A stretch of DNA of 64,000 bases from Undaria pinnatifida (Eukaryota; Sar; Phaeophyceae; Laminariales; Alariaceae), in assembly GCA_012845835.1 (NCBI GenBank), contig JABAKD010000024.1:7715103-7779102 (forward strand). Reading direction: 5' to 3'. Below the pieces are notes generated by a model. It did no database searches, was not told the origin of the DNA, and saw nothing but the letters and a program-made list of their open reading frames with translations. The translations under genes and the position numbers were made by a program. Every line of letters begins with the position of its first letter. Positions within the stretch are counted from its first letter, which is position 1. Positions 35,201 to 46,822 of the stretch are shown piece after piece.

Positions 35201-38200
35201 ATTCTTAGTTAATCTAGCAACTGCAACCCTTACCGCACTATAGAGGGATGACTCCAACCGCTGCCATATAATCGACTATTAATGACACAATTTTGATTTT
35301 TTTTCCTTTATAGTTCCGAAAGGGTTACAGTACTGTTTCGGCAGTAGTATAATACAACTCGCGGTGTTATTACACATACCTGTTATTGTTCTAAGCGAAA
35401 ACCGTGTTTCTAATTTACGAAGCCACAAGAAGAAGAAAAAAAAAAACGGGCTCCTTCCCAGCCTTGCGTGCCCGAATCTCCGTATCCCGCGTCTCGTCCG
35501 ACCGCCGGGATATACCCCAAAAAAATAAATAAATTAATTAAATAAAACTGAGTCGGGTGCGCAACTACTGCTTGCATCGTGTTCGACTTTGCTGCTTCCT
35601 GCTATCGCACACAGCTAACTGTAGCTACACAAGTCCACCATCGAGTGCTCCTAGCGAGAGCTAGAGTATCCTAGAGTATCTTACTTTCAGTACTGGTCCC
35701 TCTATAGCGCCGGTGTATGGCACGTGTTACGATAGAGGTATACCTTTTTTTGGCGAACATGTTTTCTGAATGACAGGGCTCCTTAACCCCTTTAGAGCCC
35801 TAAAAAATCCCTCCCTATACAAACTTCAAGTAAATTTGTCCCCCAAAAGGGTTTCCAGTAGTGAAAGCGTTAACCCAAAATCGTCGGAAAATACGCCATA
35901 TTGTTTTGCATGATCCTCATTGTGCGCCTAGCCATGGGATTTTTCATCCGCGATAAAGCAGGTTTAGTTTTCTCCAAATCAGTTTTGGGGGCAAGTCTTA
36001 AGCTCCCAAATTGAGGGATCCCAGAAAAAACGTGGTGCACCTCTATAGTGCAGGTATGTGCACTATAGAGGGAATAAAGGCACAATAGCGGCAACCGGCA
36101 CTACCCCGCACACAGCCACTACTGATTTTTCCCATCTGTGCCAAGCGATTCCACAGGCACTATAGCGAGCAACCGGCACTACTCAACCGGCACTATAGAG
36201 GGACCATCTCTGTATAGACAACCCACGATACTACTCATGTCTCGTCGATATTTTATAAAAATATTCCAACGGCGTCAGCCGTGAGTTCGACGAATTTAGG
36301 GTCGATACTCATCTTTGCAAGCTGCGTACTGTGTCGATCGCCCGTCTTTAGAAAGTTTCATAATCAAAACTTAATATAATACCTGTATGACATGATATTA
36401 CGTTACCTATCATGTATAATCAATTGACATACCAATAAGTATCTGACATACCAATAAGTATCTCAACACTTTGATGTACTAATAACCTCTCATTAAGCGA
36501 TGCTTTATTAGGTAGTAGGAGGGTACCGATTTGGTCTACCTTATTAAAATAGTAGTAGTAGTAGTAGTAACAGGCTACTTGTGTACTTTAGGCGGCGAAT
36601 TTTGAGCAAAGTCCAACACATCTGTTTCTTATTGTACTTTCTACCATACTGACTGTTACAGTATAGCATATACATGGCGGTATACCATTAAAAGCTGCTA
36701 TTCCGTCTGTCTGTGTAACAAGTTTCCTCATTCAGAGGTTTTCAGCGGCATGGGTAGAGAGGGTGGGTGGGCGACACGACCAGCAGAACGCTTGGTCTCA
36801 TGCCGTGCCGAATCGTGGTCGTCTCGTGCTGAGCATAGCCGACAACCCCATGAACAGCATTGGCTACAGTCGAAAATGTTAAGACCGTTGGGATTCTACG
36901 GGTTTGGCCATCATCGTCTTGAAAGTTATGGGCCTTCTAATGGCCGTCACAAGATAGCGTAAGACTGTGCTAACTTCTTCGCCATGCTGCGTTCTCTCCC
37001 CAGTGCCATTGATGATGCACGTGATACCTTTATAAGCCCAATGCCGTCTTTAGCCAGTTCCTCGGGTCTGCTAGTGTGGCATTTTTCTTTTTTTCTCTTT
37101 CCTTTCTTGCTTCCTCTTCTTGTCTTGTCTTTTCTTGCCTTTCTTTTCGTTTCTTTTGTTTCCTTTCCTTTTTCGTCTTGTTTTTTTGTTTGTTTCGCTT
37201 TCTTCTCTTTTCTTTCCTTTCCTTGATCTTCTTTTCTTTTCTTTATTTCTTTTCTGCAATTGACTTGCGTCTGTCGTGCGTATGCGTAGTGATAGATACT
37301 ACGTGTAATATATACGTGGTAGTCTTTCTTGGGTGGCAAGCGGTATAGTCGGTTTCTCCAGGCGCGAGTAATGAGACGTATGAACCGGTATGGACCTGGC
37401 ACATCGTAGACTGACTCCCGATTTCACTTTTATATGTTTCTGGTGGAGGCATGAATTGCGTCAGCTGTGATATATGCGTGTACCACCTTGGGTTGTTTGT
37501 GTTTTTCCCTGGGGTATTCCTCAGCTCCAGAGTGACTGGAGCCTGTCCTGTGACCACGGACTTGACAATGCGAGTTAATGTGAGAACAACAACAACAACA
37601 ACAACAACAACAACGGGCTGGTTCGCGTTAAAAACCGCAATGTATTGCCCGGTGAACGTCCAAGCCGTTTTTTCGATTCAGACCGTGAAATTTTGCTCAT
37701 GTCTTCTATGTACCCTTGCGAAGACCTCACCCCATTTTTTTTTTCATTTTTTTTGCCTGATTTTTCGTAAGTAAGATTTTTCGGAAAATGTGGACGACCT
37801 TGAGCCTGTTTTTCTTCGGCGAAAAAAATAAACAAGAAAAAAAAGCAGCGGGTTAGACCTCGGGATGGGCACGTAGGACACGTGTGCAAAATTTCAGGGT
37901 CTATCTCTCAATAACGGCGTGGACATTTGGACTTTTGTGCGTAAAAATGTCAAGATACGTTATTTCCTTCAAATTACTTAGTTTTAGTGTGGGATCCAGT
38001 TTTTTCGCTAGATTCTGCTTAATGTTGAACACAGGCAGGTCAGATCATCGATTTTTTGCGCGAATTTTTCTACAGACATGCCTTGGAGTACGTCCAACCG
38101 GATCGTGCGAAACGCGGCGCAATTTATGCTTCGCCCCCGCTGGGAAAAAATCCTGAATATTATTGAAAAAATTGAAGGCCTGTCATTGGTCGATGCGAGT

Positions 38201-41200
38201 TTCGCTCCCAGAGACAGCCCGAGGCCGTTTAAAAAAAATGGCCATGTCACCCTCTTCCACCGGTCATGGGGGCCAGTATGATACCAAATATTCACTCTTT
38301 GGCTAGATATTGCGAGTGGGGGGAAGCATTTTTTTTTTTCACTTGAACCAGCCTGTATTTGTTCCCCAATGGTCCTTGCGCTTACGTTCAGAGTATGAAC
38401 ATCATGCAGCACATCACAGCACATACAAGGACGGTCTTCATAATCTCGCGATCCAGAGCTTTTCGGCCCCATCGCGCGGCATGGGTAGAGAGAGATGTGG
38501 ACACAACCAGCAGAACACTGGGTCTCACGTGGCGCCGGGTCGTGGCTGTCGCGTGGTGGGCATTGCCATCCATCCCGACGCAGTCCTGAAAGCCATCGAG
38601 CCAGCCTTCGTGCCGGCTTATAATTTTGCATTGCAATACTGGGCGGCTGATTGGCCTATCAAATCCCTGCCAGAGGCCACTGGATCTTTTCTAGAAGGTT
38701 GGTACCGAACAGGAAACATTCCAGCCACAGAGGCACGGAGATTTCCGCCGCACCTGGGGAGGATAGGGTTACATCGCCGGTTCAGAAATCCCTCCATGTA
38801 TCCAAACCTCTCACCAATGGGGACGTAAACGGCGACCCCTGGGGTCGACAAACCCCCATCCCATTATCTGATCGCTGATTAGTTTGGACTCAAGTAGCCA
38901 GCGTCACCCGGGGATGTTAAGATCCCATCCCCGGATAACAAAATCCTTCCAAACATCTACAAACCCAACAACTCGAGGACGAAAACAGTGATCCCCCGGG
39001 TCTATACCGCCCCTTGTGGAAACCCCAACCCATCGGCTGATTACTGACTCATAGAGCCAGCGCGCATCGAGACTTGCCCCTGGGGAAAATGTCGAGGTTC
39101 AGCCACACCCGGGCACGTAGGATCCCATCTCCGCGGATGATAAATCCTTTCATACATCTAAAACTCCAACGCCCTGTCAACGAACAGTGTGATCCCCCGG
39201 GTCGATACCGGCCCCGCACAGTGTGGGAACCCCAACCCCGTTGGTCAAATACTGATCGGCATGGCATAATAAAGCCAGCGCGCGGCGAAAGTTGCCCCTC
39301 GGAATAATATCGAGGTCCCGCCGCACGGGAAAAGCTACCATCCCCGGATCAGAAACCCTTCCGTACATCTACAACTTCAACGACCCGGGGATGAAAACGT
39401 TGACCCCCCGGGTCGATACCGCCCCGCACGGTATGAAAACCCCACCCCCATCGGCTGATTGCTGATCGGCTGGGTCCCATGGAGCCAGCGCGCGGCAGGA
39501 GTTGTCCCACGGGACAACGTCGAGGTCCTGCCGCACCTGGGGACGATAATTACCCATTCCCGGATCAAAAATGCTTCCATCCATCTTTAAATCCAACACC
39601 CCGGGGACGAAAACAGTGACCCACCTGGTCGATACCGCCCTCGGTGGGGAAACCGCACCCATCGGCCGATTGCTGACTCATGGAGCCAGCGCGCTCCAGG
39701 GATTGCCCCTCGGAACGACGTCGAGGTCCCGTCGCACTCGTGCCGGATAACTTACCGTCCCCGGATGAGAAATCCTTCCATAAATCTCCAACTCCAACAC
39801 CCGGGGCAAAAACGGTGATTCCCGGGTCAATACAGCCCCGCATGGCCTGGAAACCCCAACCCCATTACTGTAGCTGATTGCTGATCGGCTGGAGTTCGTG
39901 AAGCCAGCGCGTGGCGGCAGTAGCCCCTCGGGGTAACGTCGAGCTCTCGTTGCACCCGGGGAAGGTAAGGTCCTTTCCCCGGATCAGAAATCCTTCCATA
40001 CACCACCAAATCCAACAACCCAGGGAAGAAAACGGTGATCCCTCGGGTCGATACCGCCCCGCACGGTGTGGAACCCCCGGCCCCACAGGCTGATTTCTTA
40101 TTGGCTGGGTTGCGTAAGACCTCCACTTCGGGGACTGTGGGCTATCCATAGCACGCGACTACAAAATAGCAGCAAGTTGTAGTTGATACTGCTGCAGTTG
40201 TAGTATGGGAGGCAGCTTAATAGTACTAATAGCAATGCTTCCCCGTGGCGAAGCACCGGGCTTACTACTAGTGCTGCATTTCATACCATGTAAAGACTAC
40301 CAGTGTCTACGGACCACAATGTAAGAGTCGTTTGAAACTTACATTTATACCCCAACATTGGTTCTTACATTTCCTTGCAGAGAGTGCTACATCACAGCAC
40401 ACACCACGAGTACTACCATGCCCTATCATATCGCTACGGGCAATGTAGATCTAGCGCCACGGGTCGAGCCGTAGCCTTACCGCTAGTTATTTTAATATGC
40501 ACACCTTGGTCTCCGGTCAAAAGCAATGTCGTATCCAGGGACCCGGTCTTGGCTTCGGCTTTTAGGCCGGGAACTAGTGCCTCCGCCTTTGCCAGGCCGA
40601 GCTGAAGAACGAGATCTGCGGGATCCGCGGTTCGGTCGCCAATGGCCGCCTCATCGATGTCTGCGGACCTAACCAAACAAAAACAAAGTCACACGCCGGA
40701 CAGATCAGATCTCTAATCATGATCTATCTATCTGTAAACGCCTTGTAGGTCAGACAGATCCCTGGTATATGTGATCTGCATGGCCTGTAGATCACGTGGC
40801 CTCGCAATAACCGGATGAGCCGTTGGCAGGCCGAGCTGAAGAACGAGATCTGCGGGGTCTGCGGTGAGGTCGGCGATGGCCGTCAATGTCTGCAGACCCA
40901 TTATAGCAAACTTCATGTGGATCGTAACTTGGCGTCACATCGTCAAATAACACATATCGGCATCGCCATGCATCGGCATCGTTATGCTGCTGTGTGCTTT
41001 GTCGGTTTGATGCGGTTGCGGTTCGTGCACACATATCTACTGCCACAACCCGGAACGAAATGAAGTTATCATGGTTGACGCTTGTCCAACTATTGAGGGC
41101 TTTTCACGGGTCGGGTCACACCTCGCGGGTCGGGTCGGTCCCAGGGGGGGCCGACCCGGCCCGTGAGTTTTGAAAACCTCCTGACCCGACCCGGCTCGAC

Positions 41201-42256
41201 ACGTGAGATTTTGGAACACCTCCTGACCCGACCCGACTCGACCATCGAGATCAGGAAAAACTCCTGACCCGTGAAAAGCTGTGCAAATGTTAAATCCCTT
41301 CAGTACTTTTCATATCCTGGTTCAGGTATGTAGTAGTGTCCAACCGCAAGTATGAGTTAATCTACCGTCGAGTACACCCGTGGTCAATCAAGGTTGACCG
41401 GTTGCGAGTCCCCATCTCTTATGCAAAGTGAGGTTTGGTCCTATGGACTGTGATGGTAAGGTTGTCATAGCTCGTACATACCTGGTTGGCTTGTTCTGCC
41501 CCTATTACGGCATGTACAGCGACTCTTAAGTCTTAATATTAACTTTGATTATTTGTTTTGGTATTCCCTCGGAAGGCCGGTAATTACCTGCGCTATCGGT
41601 TAATTGTTGGTTGTTAATTGAGACGTTTTGGTACATCCAGGAAGGCGTTCGTGGCGAAGACGAAACAAAACCCTGGCAGTCTCACCCCAGGGAATCAGTT
41701 TTTGCCCGGCACGTGATCTGAACAGAGGTACTCTTCTTATGTCTCTAAGAAACGAACACACGTGATTCACCTCAATAACCTACCAGGTACTGAATAAGCT
41801 GACCTGCACGGAGGTAGGCTGTCTCCCCAACCTAATCGTATCACAAGCGGTGGCGTCATCGGCGGGACGAACTTGCGCGAGAAATCATGATGGGTTTCCA
41901 ATCCTGTTCCGTTCGTTGTTGCTCTTGCACGTCGTGGTATTGCATGAGCTGGATGCGTCTGCTGATACCCTACCACCACCATGATTCCAAAATAGAAACG
42001 CCGTTAGGTACGGAAACAACGAGAGTACTGAGCTGTGCGAGTGCGTAATTCGGCATGCAACAACAACAACAACAACAACCCCGCCAATGCCAACACCAAC
42101 ACAAACATAAACGCCAACACCAACTCCAACGCCAACGCCAACACCAACATCTTACCTTGTGATCGGTGTAAACCCCATCTCTTCAATTATCATCCTTCTC
42201 GTGAAAGACTTGGAGCCAAGGATTATCGGACCACGCTCACCCGCGCTCGATGACAT
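32267..42256 (-). CDS. Maf/HAM1-type nucleotide pyrophosphatase (four exons placed, C-terminus not found)
   Basis: Maf proteins hydrolyse non-canonical or particular nucleoside triphosphates to monophosphates (house-cleaning), usually as soluble dimers. Exons on the minus strand: 42256-42156 (ATG; RGPIILGSKSFTRRMIIEEM), 40668-40505 (SADIDEAAIGDRTADPADL .. AEALVPGL .. DTTLLLTGDQ), 34067-33991 (VVVHNGRILEKPADEDEV .. IAGYA) and 32365-32267 (RTVGSAVLTDVATGRQ, VSGVDTAEVSFKE). All junctions have GT..AG ends and exact phase (2, 1, 0). Visible family hallmarks are the S-x-S-x-x-R loop (S15, S17, R20), the ADIDE motif, the TGDQ Asp at about residue 87 and the EKP lysine at about 99. The final ~55 residues (AGG and DSVMGLP region) were not located. 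The frame is open upstream to 42511, so an N-terminal extension rich in S/T/R, perhaps a targeting peptide, is possible. The intron between exons 2 and 3 is 6.4 kb and carries a satellite. Confidence 0.85.
33235..33500 (+). mobile_element. SINE, second subfamily, in a Maf intron
   Basis: Box B-like GGGTTCAAGTCTC at 33260 is followed by a body with GAGCGGAAAGCGCAAGACTG, GAGCCCTATGCGCGACAG and GACCACGGCTTG, and the ending GGTCGCTAAGGGGTAAAACC. It lies in the intron between the exons at 33991 and 32365, on the opposite strand to the gene. Confidence 0.6.
34611..34826. mobile_element. hAT-like non-autonomous element with (GGCCCG)n core
   Basis: Termini are CAGGGCTCGTCATGG and CCCATGAGAAGCCCTG, inverted repeats with the CAGGG..CCCTG ends typical of hAT elements. 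The 8-base word AGAAATAC lies immediately outside the right end and also at 34598-34605, five bases outside the left end, which fits an 8-bp hAT target duplication plus filler. The core is a run of GGCCGGGCC-type repeats. It lies in the 6.4-kb Maf intron. Confidence 0.7.
35727..36052. mobile_element. MITE-D carrying a nested MITE-C
   Basis: Outer ends GTTACGATAGAGGTATACC and GGTGCACCTCTATAGTGC are the MITE-D inverted repeats. At 35783-35875 a TTAA-bounded MITE-C is inserted. Sister MITE-D copies read CTCCTTAACCCAAAATCGTCGG without interruption; here the same phrase is CTCC-TTAA-[element]-TTAA-CCCAAAATCGTCGG. This directly shows TTAA target duplication. Confidence 0.8.
36052..36600. other. Non-coding intron segment
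   Basis: Several CCGGCACTATAG / ACCGGCACTACTC phrases are at 36085-36205, a reversed family R fragment at 36255-36345, a 20-bp direct duplication GACATACCAATAAGTATCT at 36426-36464 and a (TAG)n microsatellite at 36548-36570. Confidence 0.5.
36740..37610. other. Polypyrimidine tract and unknown repeats inside Maf intron
   Basis: Positions 37078-37256 are almost pure C/T on the plus strand, which yields a spurious Lys/Glu-rich minus-strand frame. GGCATGGGTAGAGAG..GACCAGCAGAACGCTTGGTCTC near 36748 recurs near 38478. An (AAC)10 microsatellite is at 37588-37614. Confidence 0.5.
37615..38356. mobile_element. Longer relative of MITE-E (GGCTGGTTC..GAACCAGCC ends)
   Basis: The left end GGCTGGTTCGCGTTAAAA and right end CACTTGAACCAGCCTGTA match the TIRs of the 223-bp element at 53763-53985. 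About 260 bases of the left side are homologous (TTTTTTCGATTCAGACCGTG, CCTTGCGAAGACCTCACC). This copy has ~500 bp of extra interior with open frames on both strands (plus 38078-38281; minus from 38631) but no transposase motif I recognise. Confidence 0.6.
38690..40140 (+). repeat. Satellite array, ~200-bp unit, about 7 copies
   Basis: The anchor GATCCCCCGGGTCGATACC (with variants) occurs at 38834, 38990, 39191, 39402, 39618, 39817 and 40037, giving spacings of 156, 201, 211, 216, 199 and 220. Each unit also carries CTGATCGGCTGG, GAGCCAGCGCGCGG, AACGTCGAGGTCC, CCCCGGATCAGAAATCCTTC and CATCTAAAACTCCAAC. Most units are open on the minus strand, giving related peptides (for example YRPGGSTFSSPGR, DPADQQSADG). 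The array lies inside the 6.4-kb Maf intron. Confidence 0.9.
40800..40905 (-). pseudogene. Decayed copy of Maf exon 2
   Basis: On the minus strand this reads GCAGACATTGACGGCCATCG .. ACCGCAGACCCCGCAGATCT, matching the start of exon 2 (GCAGACATCGATGAGGCGGC .. ACCGCGGATCCCGCAGATCT). A 4-base deletion after GCAGACATTGA shifts the frame; downstream of it the exon frame reads IADLTADPADLVLQLGL. It lies about 150 bases on the 5' side of the intact exon in the gene's direction. Confidence 0.85.
41096..41281. mobile_element. hAT-like element with GACCC/GGGTC core
   Basis: AGGGCTTTTCACGGGTCGGG at the left and CCTGACCCGTGAAAAGCT at the right are inverted repeats, and the core is GACCCGACCCG-rich. It is related to 34611-34826 and 48473-48650. 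It lies in the first Maf intron. Confidence 0.65.
42055..42150 (+). repeat. CAA/CCAA(C) microsatellite
   Basis: (AAC)n followed by repeated CCAACACCAAC/ CCAACGCCAAC units, ending next to the donor site of Maf exon 1. Confidence 0.8.
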
Positions 42257-45200
42257 TGAGCTACTCGTACTCGCGCTCGCACTGAACAGACGACCAACAC
42301 CACCAACAACACTCCCACCAACACCACCACCAGTCCTACGAGTATCGATAGTAGTAGTTGTTGCAGCAGCAGCAGTCGTTATATCGATGGTAGTTGATGT
42401 TCTTGACCTGAGCAAGCACTGATGTGATCGGAATGCCTGCGTGTGGATCAGCAAACCCGATGATCCCAGAGCAGATAACAATGCCAACTTGGCCTGGTGT
42501 TGAACATGCATACGTTCACAGGGTGGGTGACTCTGGACGTGTGCTACTGCTGTGCTGCAGGAGAGGGGTGCGATCGATGTCGCTCAAAACACAGCCCATC
42601 ACAGAACACACCGGCAGCGCACAAGCAAGAACCAACATGCCTCTTATACACTTTCTGAATCCTACGTACGTCCTAATTGTGCCGCATAAGCATTGGCGGG
42701 ACTGTCTATTAAAACGGTTTCATGCTTTTTAACCTTTTTTTTTTTCCAGTCTAAAGGATTTTCTACTTTTTACTGCCTTTTTTTTTGCCTTTTTTCTTTC
42801 GAATTCTTCGAGTTTCGACGCGAGTTTCGACTTCGTTTGTTTTTCGTTTGCCTACGAACGGCTCTCATAAAAAAATACCACAGCAGTGTTCTGAGCGCTA
42901 CATCTTGTTTTGTGCCCTAGCATGTATGTACTCATTACGTGTGTTGTTAACTTCGTATCATACCAGTGAGACCATTCGTCGCAGGCGTACAGCGGTTTGA
43001 CTTTCAACGCACGCTTTTGAGTTCCGACATCTGAAAAGCATCTCAACACTGATGAACCTGTCCTGTGTAGTCTAGACTGTTGGCTTTCGCTTGAGCGGCC
43101 GACAGATCACGTTGTCGGCTTCGACCAATATCCTTGTGGACAGCACGGTCAGATTGATGTGGAATCACTCGCCTTTTGCTATTATTATACGTGCTGCAAA
43201 AGATATCCTACTTTGATCCCAAGTGACTTGTCCGAACGTGGGCGGTTAATGGAGGGTGGCAGTGAGGCGGGTTACGGTGGTCCCGAAAGCTCATCGGGGT
43301 GGGGTGGTGACAGCGGACAGGAGCAGCAACTTGACGGCGGAGGCGCGTATGATGACTGGGTAGGGGATGGAGATTCGGCGGCAAATTATTCTAGCGCCGA
43401 GGCTACTCGCAGCACGCATCATGGACATCAGGACCGAAACGACGATGCCGGGGTGGACGGCAATACGAAGGACAACCAAGCGCGGAGGTATGTATGAACA
43501 TGTATGAGCTCTTAGAAAACCACAATCTTCTATGGCCCTTTCGGGGGCCAGATAGGACAACCAAACTATGCACAGATCGGACAAATCACGATATCATTAT
43601 TTAGATCCTGTACGAATCTGTCGTTGCGATATGCTGTTCAGGATCTGTTTACTATTGTAGCGCAGATGAAAGCATGCGCCATTAGCAGATCACATGCATA
43701 TCATACCGCTCCACTCCCGGCAACAATCATTAAGGATAGCTACCATGCTACCCAGCAGTAGATAGTAGTCTATACCGTGTCGCTGAGCGCTAATATATTC
43801 GCCTGTAGCAGCGAGTAGATATGCGGTGTAACCAACAATCAAAATGTCGTTTAGTAGATTCAGAACAGGGAAGGACCTCCAAACTGTACTGTTCAAACTG
43901 ACGATCAGGGCAAATTGACGATCAGGGCCCGGGGTATTGGAGCTGTCTTTGTGCTGATCCAGGGTAGCCGAGCTGAGACAAGCAAGCGTGCTCCCCACAC
44001 ACTCGCACACTCCCCTCCTTCCTCTTCTCCTCTTGGGCAAAACCGATATTAAGTGCAACAGGTCTGAGCAACGTTCTTCATTATATACTCTACGGAGCTT
44101 GAGCTTACACACGAACCGGTCGGTCTAACTCCGAGTCAGTGCTTTACCTCTCTCCTGCGAGCTGCCTGACCTAACTCACGAGCCGCGCACTACACGCCCG
44201 GTGCGGAGATCCCGCTATGAATAAAAACTAGTGCATGCAGATCATATAGACTAGATATCTATCTGCCCTGCAAGACACACGTCAGGAACCGGGATCAAAT
44301 GTGTCCGATATATGATATGATTATGTGCAAGCTCTCCAAGAAGCAAGGTCAACTATTAAGCCTTTTGGGGGGCCAGGTATAGCAGCCACAACCTACTATG
44401 CGCGCACATAGGACAGATCACGATTTACATGTAGATCCTATTATGGTTGTCGTTAATATATACGTGGAGCTGGATCCGTGTATTGTGGTACAGATTCAAC
44501 CCGGGAAACATGTGTTGATTATAGATTATGCAGATCGTGCGGCTCCACACCCTGCGAAGTTAAAAATCTAAGCCTTGCAGATCATTATCTGCGCTCTGGA
44601 CGACACACGTCAGGAACAGGGCGATGTGGTGTGTCCGATGTATGAACATATATTTAACGCTCTCCAAGAAGCGCACCATAGTAAACTATTTACGCCCTTG
44701 TGGGGACCCAGCAGGTTTTAGCGACCTAACAAAGCAACAAGTAGAGTCTTACCAACCTTCCACGAAGAGCGCATATCTATCTATCACTATTAATACTACA
44801 AGTACAGCAGCGTACGTGTCGTAGGTCTCCTTTTTCGTTGTCCTTCGGACGGCATTCCCTACCCCAGCAGCCCAGGCCGATTCGCGTGCTTACGTAGACT
44901 TCGCTTTTTTTCGCCACTTTTTATCTGGAGTTCCAAAGCTAAGACGCGTGCTACGCCAGGGGCATTAAGGTAAACCACTTTTTGGCTAACACGTTTTCTA
45001 GATGGCGGGGCTCCTTCACCCAAACTCGTCGAAATGTCGTTCTTGTTTTGCGCCATGTGTTTTTTTTGTACAACCTACCTAGGCCATGGAATTGTGCTTG
45101 TTCGGGTCTTGCACTTCCGTTTTTCTCAAAAAAACGAGCTTTTGCCTCAAAAGGCAAAGAGAGCTCCTCAAGCGGTTATAAGCCTCGGAAACAGATCGCT

Positions 45201-46820
45201 GACTCTCCACCGCTGCATACGTCTCCCGTGTCATGCTACTTACGGCAGCAGCCGAGTCGTGATGTCTCGTGGTCGAATTATTATTATGCAATTTGCGATC
45301 TCACAATGTTCAGCGCTTCTTCCAATCATACCATTCATACATTCTTCGGTAATAGGTGCTACGACACATCCAGAATCCAGTCACTTCAGACATGGAAGAT
45401 GTTACCAGTCAGACCCGAATACCTGACCAAAACAAATACCAGCAATGTAAGCCCCCCGATGAAAAACTCTGTCGACTCCTAACCAGCGCTTCGCGTAATC
45501 AAATCTGAAAGGGTAGCCTTTTCTTATGGTTTATCAACCAAATCTGACCAGGCGACAAACTAAAACAAAAAATTGTTGTTTCCCCTCAGAAAAAATCGAC
45601 CCACTCGTGAGAGACGCTTCTAAACAAATCACCAGCCCGGTTGTTCATAGTATGATACCCTGGTACATGTTCAAGGAATAAATCATCAAAGTCATAGTCT
45701 TGCCCACTCCCTCAACAGAAGCATATCTCCCATCCTTTACTCTACCATTGACACATGCTCGTACGGTACAGGTGCACACCCTTTTTCCCTGCAATGATAG
45801 TGGCTTGAGGAGCTCTATAACTCGCCCAAAAACGGAGTTTTGGGAGAAAACTGAAATTCCAACACGATCAACAAACCCATGGCTTACATATACAAATTAT
45901 CATCATTTCTAAACACAAGAACGTCATATTCCGACGATTTTGGGTTAAGGAGCCCTGTCTTTTCATACAATATTATAGCAAAAGAGTGCTGCCTCGCCAC
46001 CGAAGCGCGCGTCCCTTCTTCCGTCCAGCTTTTATCGTTCCCTACAACTCAGCGTCTATGTCCCAACCCCATGCCATGGGCATCACCCCCTCCTCCTCTT
46101 CCCTCCTACCTCTCGCCGCTTGGCGGTCCCGTCGAATCGTTTGCGTGGCAGCCACAGTATAATACTGCCGTATCCAAACATGGGTTTGGTCGTGAAAGAA
46201 AAGACGTTTTGTAACTACGCCGCGTGGAAAATGGTGTCGAACCGAGTGACATCCAGGGGAATCACCGACCACATCCTACGCAATGAAATGAACGTACAAA
46301 GCCCGGCCGGCCGAAGCATCACACAGCTTGCGAATTCGAGTTTCGATTATGCAATCGGTCGAACTCACAGCTGACGTACAGTAGCAGAGTACGTACAGGA
46401 CGCCCTCAATAAGAAGCAGAAGTACTAACCCAGTAGGCCGGGTTCTATTTTGGGGCGGGTTCGTTCCAACCCAACTTTCAGTATCACGACTCCCGGATTT
46501 CTTTATTTGTATTATTCTCCGCCTGCGTTTTCTTATTACACTGTTTCTTATTAGATTCCTGTACTGTGTGCAATCTGTCGAACTCACAGCTGACATATTT
46601 CTTGCGTGTTTCTTTAGAGCTAAATCATAACCACTGAGCCAACAGCCAGCGCTTACTGTTAGCTCCGCGACTGTGGTGTTTCTCTTTGACAAAAACATAG
46701 TCCGGGGGTCAGTCTGTCTGTTAAGCTTGGACCTCGGGTTTTATCAAAGGGTTGCAAGCCCTCTAGTCAGCACTTACGTGTCGCGAAAAGTTGAGAATAT
46801 GACCCTTCTTCACACCTGAA
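42257..46820. other. Stretch without a recognised gene
   Basis: The part to 42511 is open in frame with Maf exon 1 on the minus strand and may be its 5' UTR or N-terminal extension. The plus-strand frame 43159-43497 encodes a Gly/Ser/Asp-rich segment (GGSEAGYGGPESSSGWGGDS) ending at a good donor (GGAG then GTATGT) and might be an exon of an unknown gene. Around 43500-44640, phrases such as GCAGATCA.ATATCTGCGCTCTG and ACACACGTCAGGAAC recur in two copies (about 44275 and 44600). A MITE-D fragment is at 44941-45190 and another, diverged, at 45790-46010. Confidence 0.4.
43222..43493 (+). CDS. Possible Gly/Ser/Asp-rich exon of unknown gene
   Basis: The frame has a candidate start at 43249 (MEGGSEAGYGGPESSSGWGG) and ends at a GTATGT donor at 43488. 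It is hydrophilic and low-complexity (DNDDAGVDGNTKDNQ-like), with no domain. I see no partner exon. It could be chance in GC-richer DNA. Confidence 0.2.
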
Positions 46821-46822
46821 CG

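Noticed and set aside
36947-37402. Lys/Glu-rich 151-residue minus-strand frame
   Set aside because: It translates a pure polypyrimidine tract (37078-37256); composition alone explains the lack of stops.
38008-38631. 207-residue minus-strand frame
   Set aside because: Covers the end of a MITE-E relative and flanking repeat; no catalytic motif of a transposase was seen.
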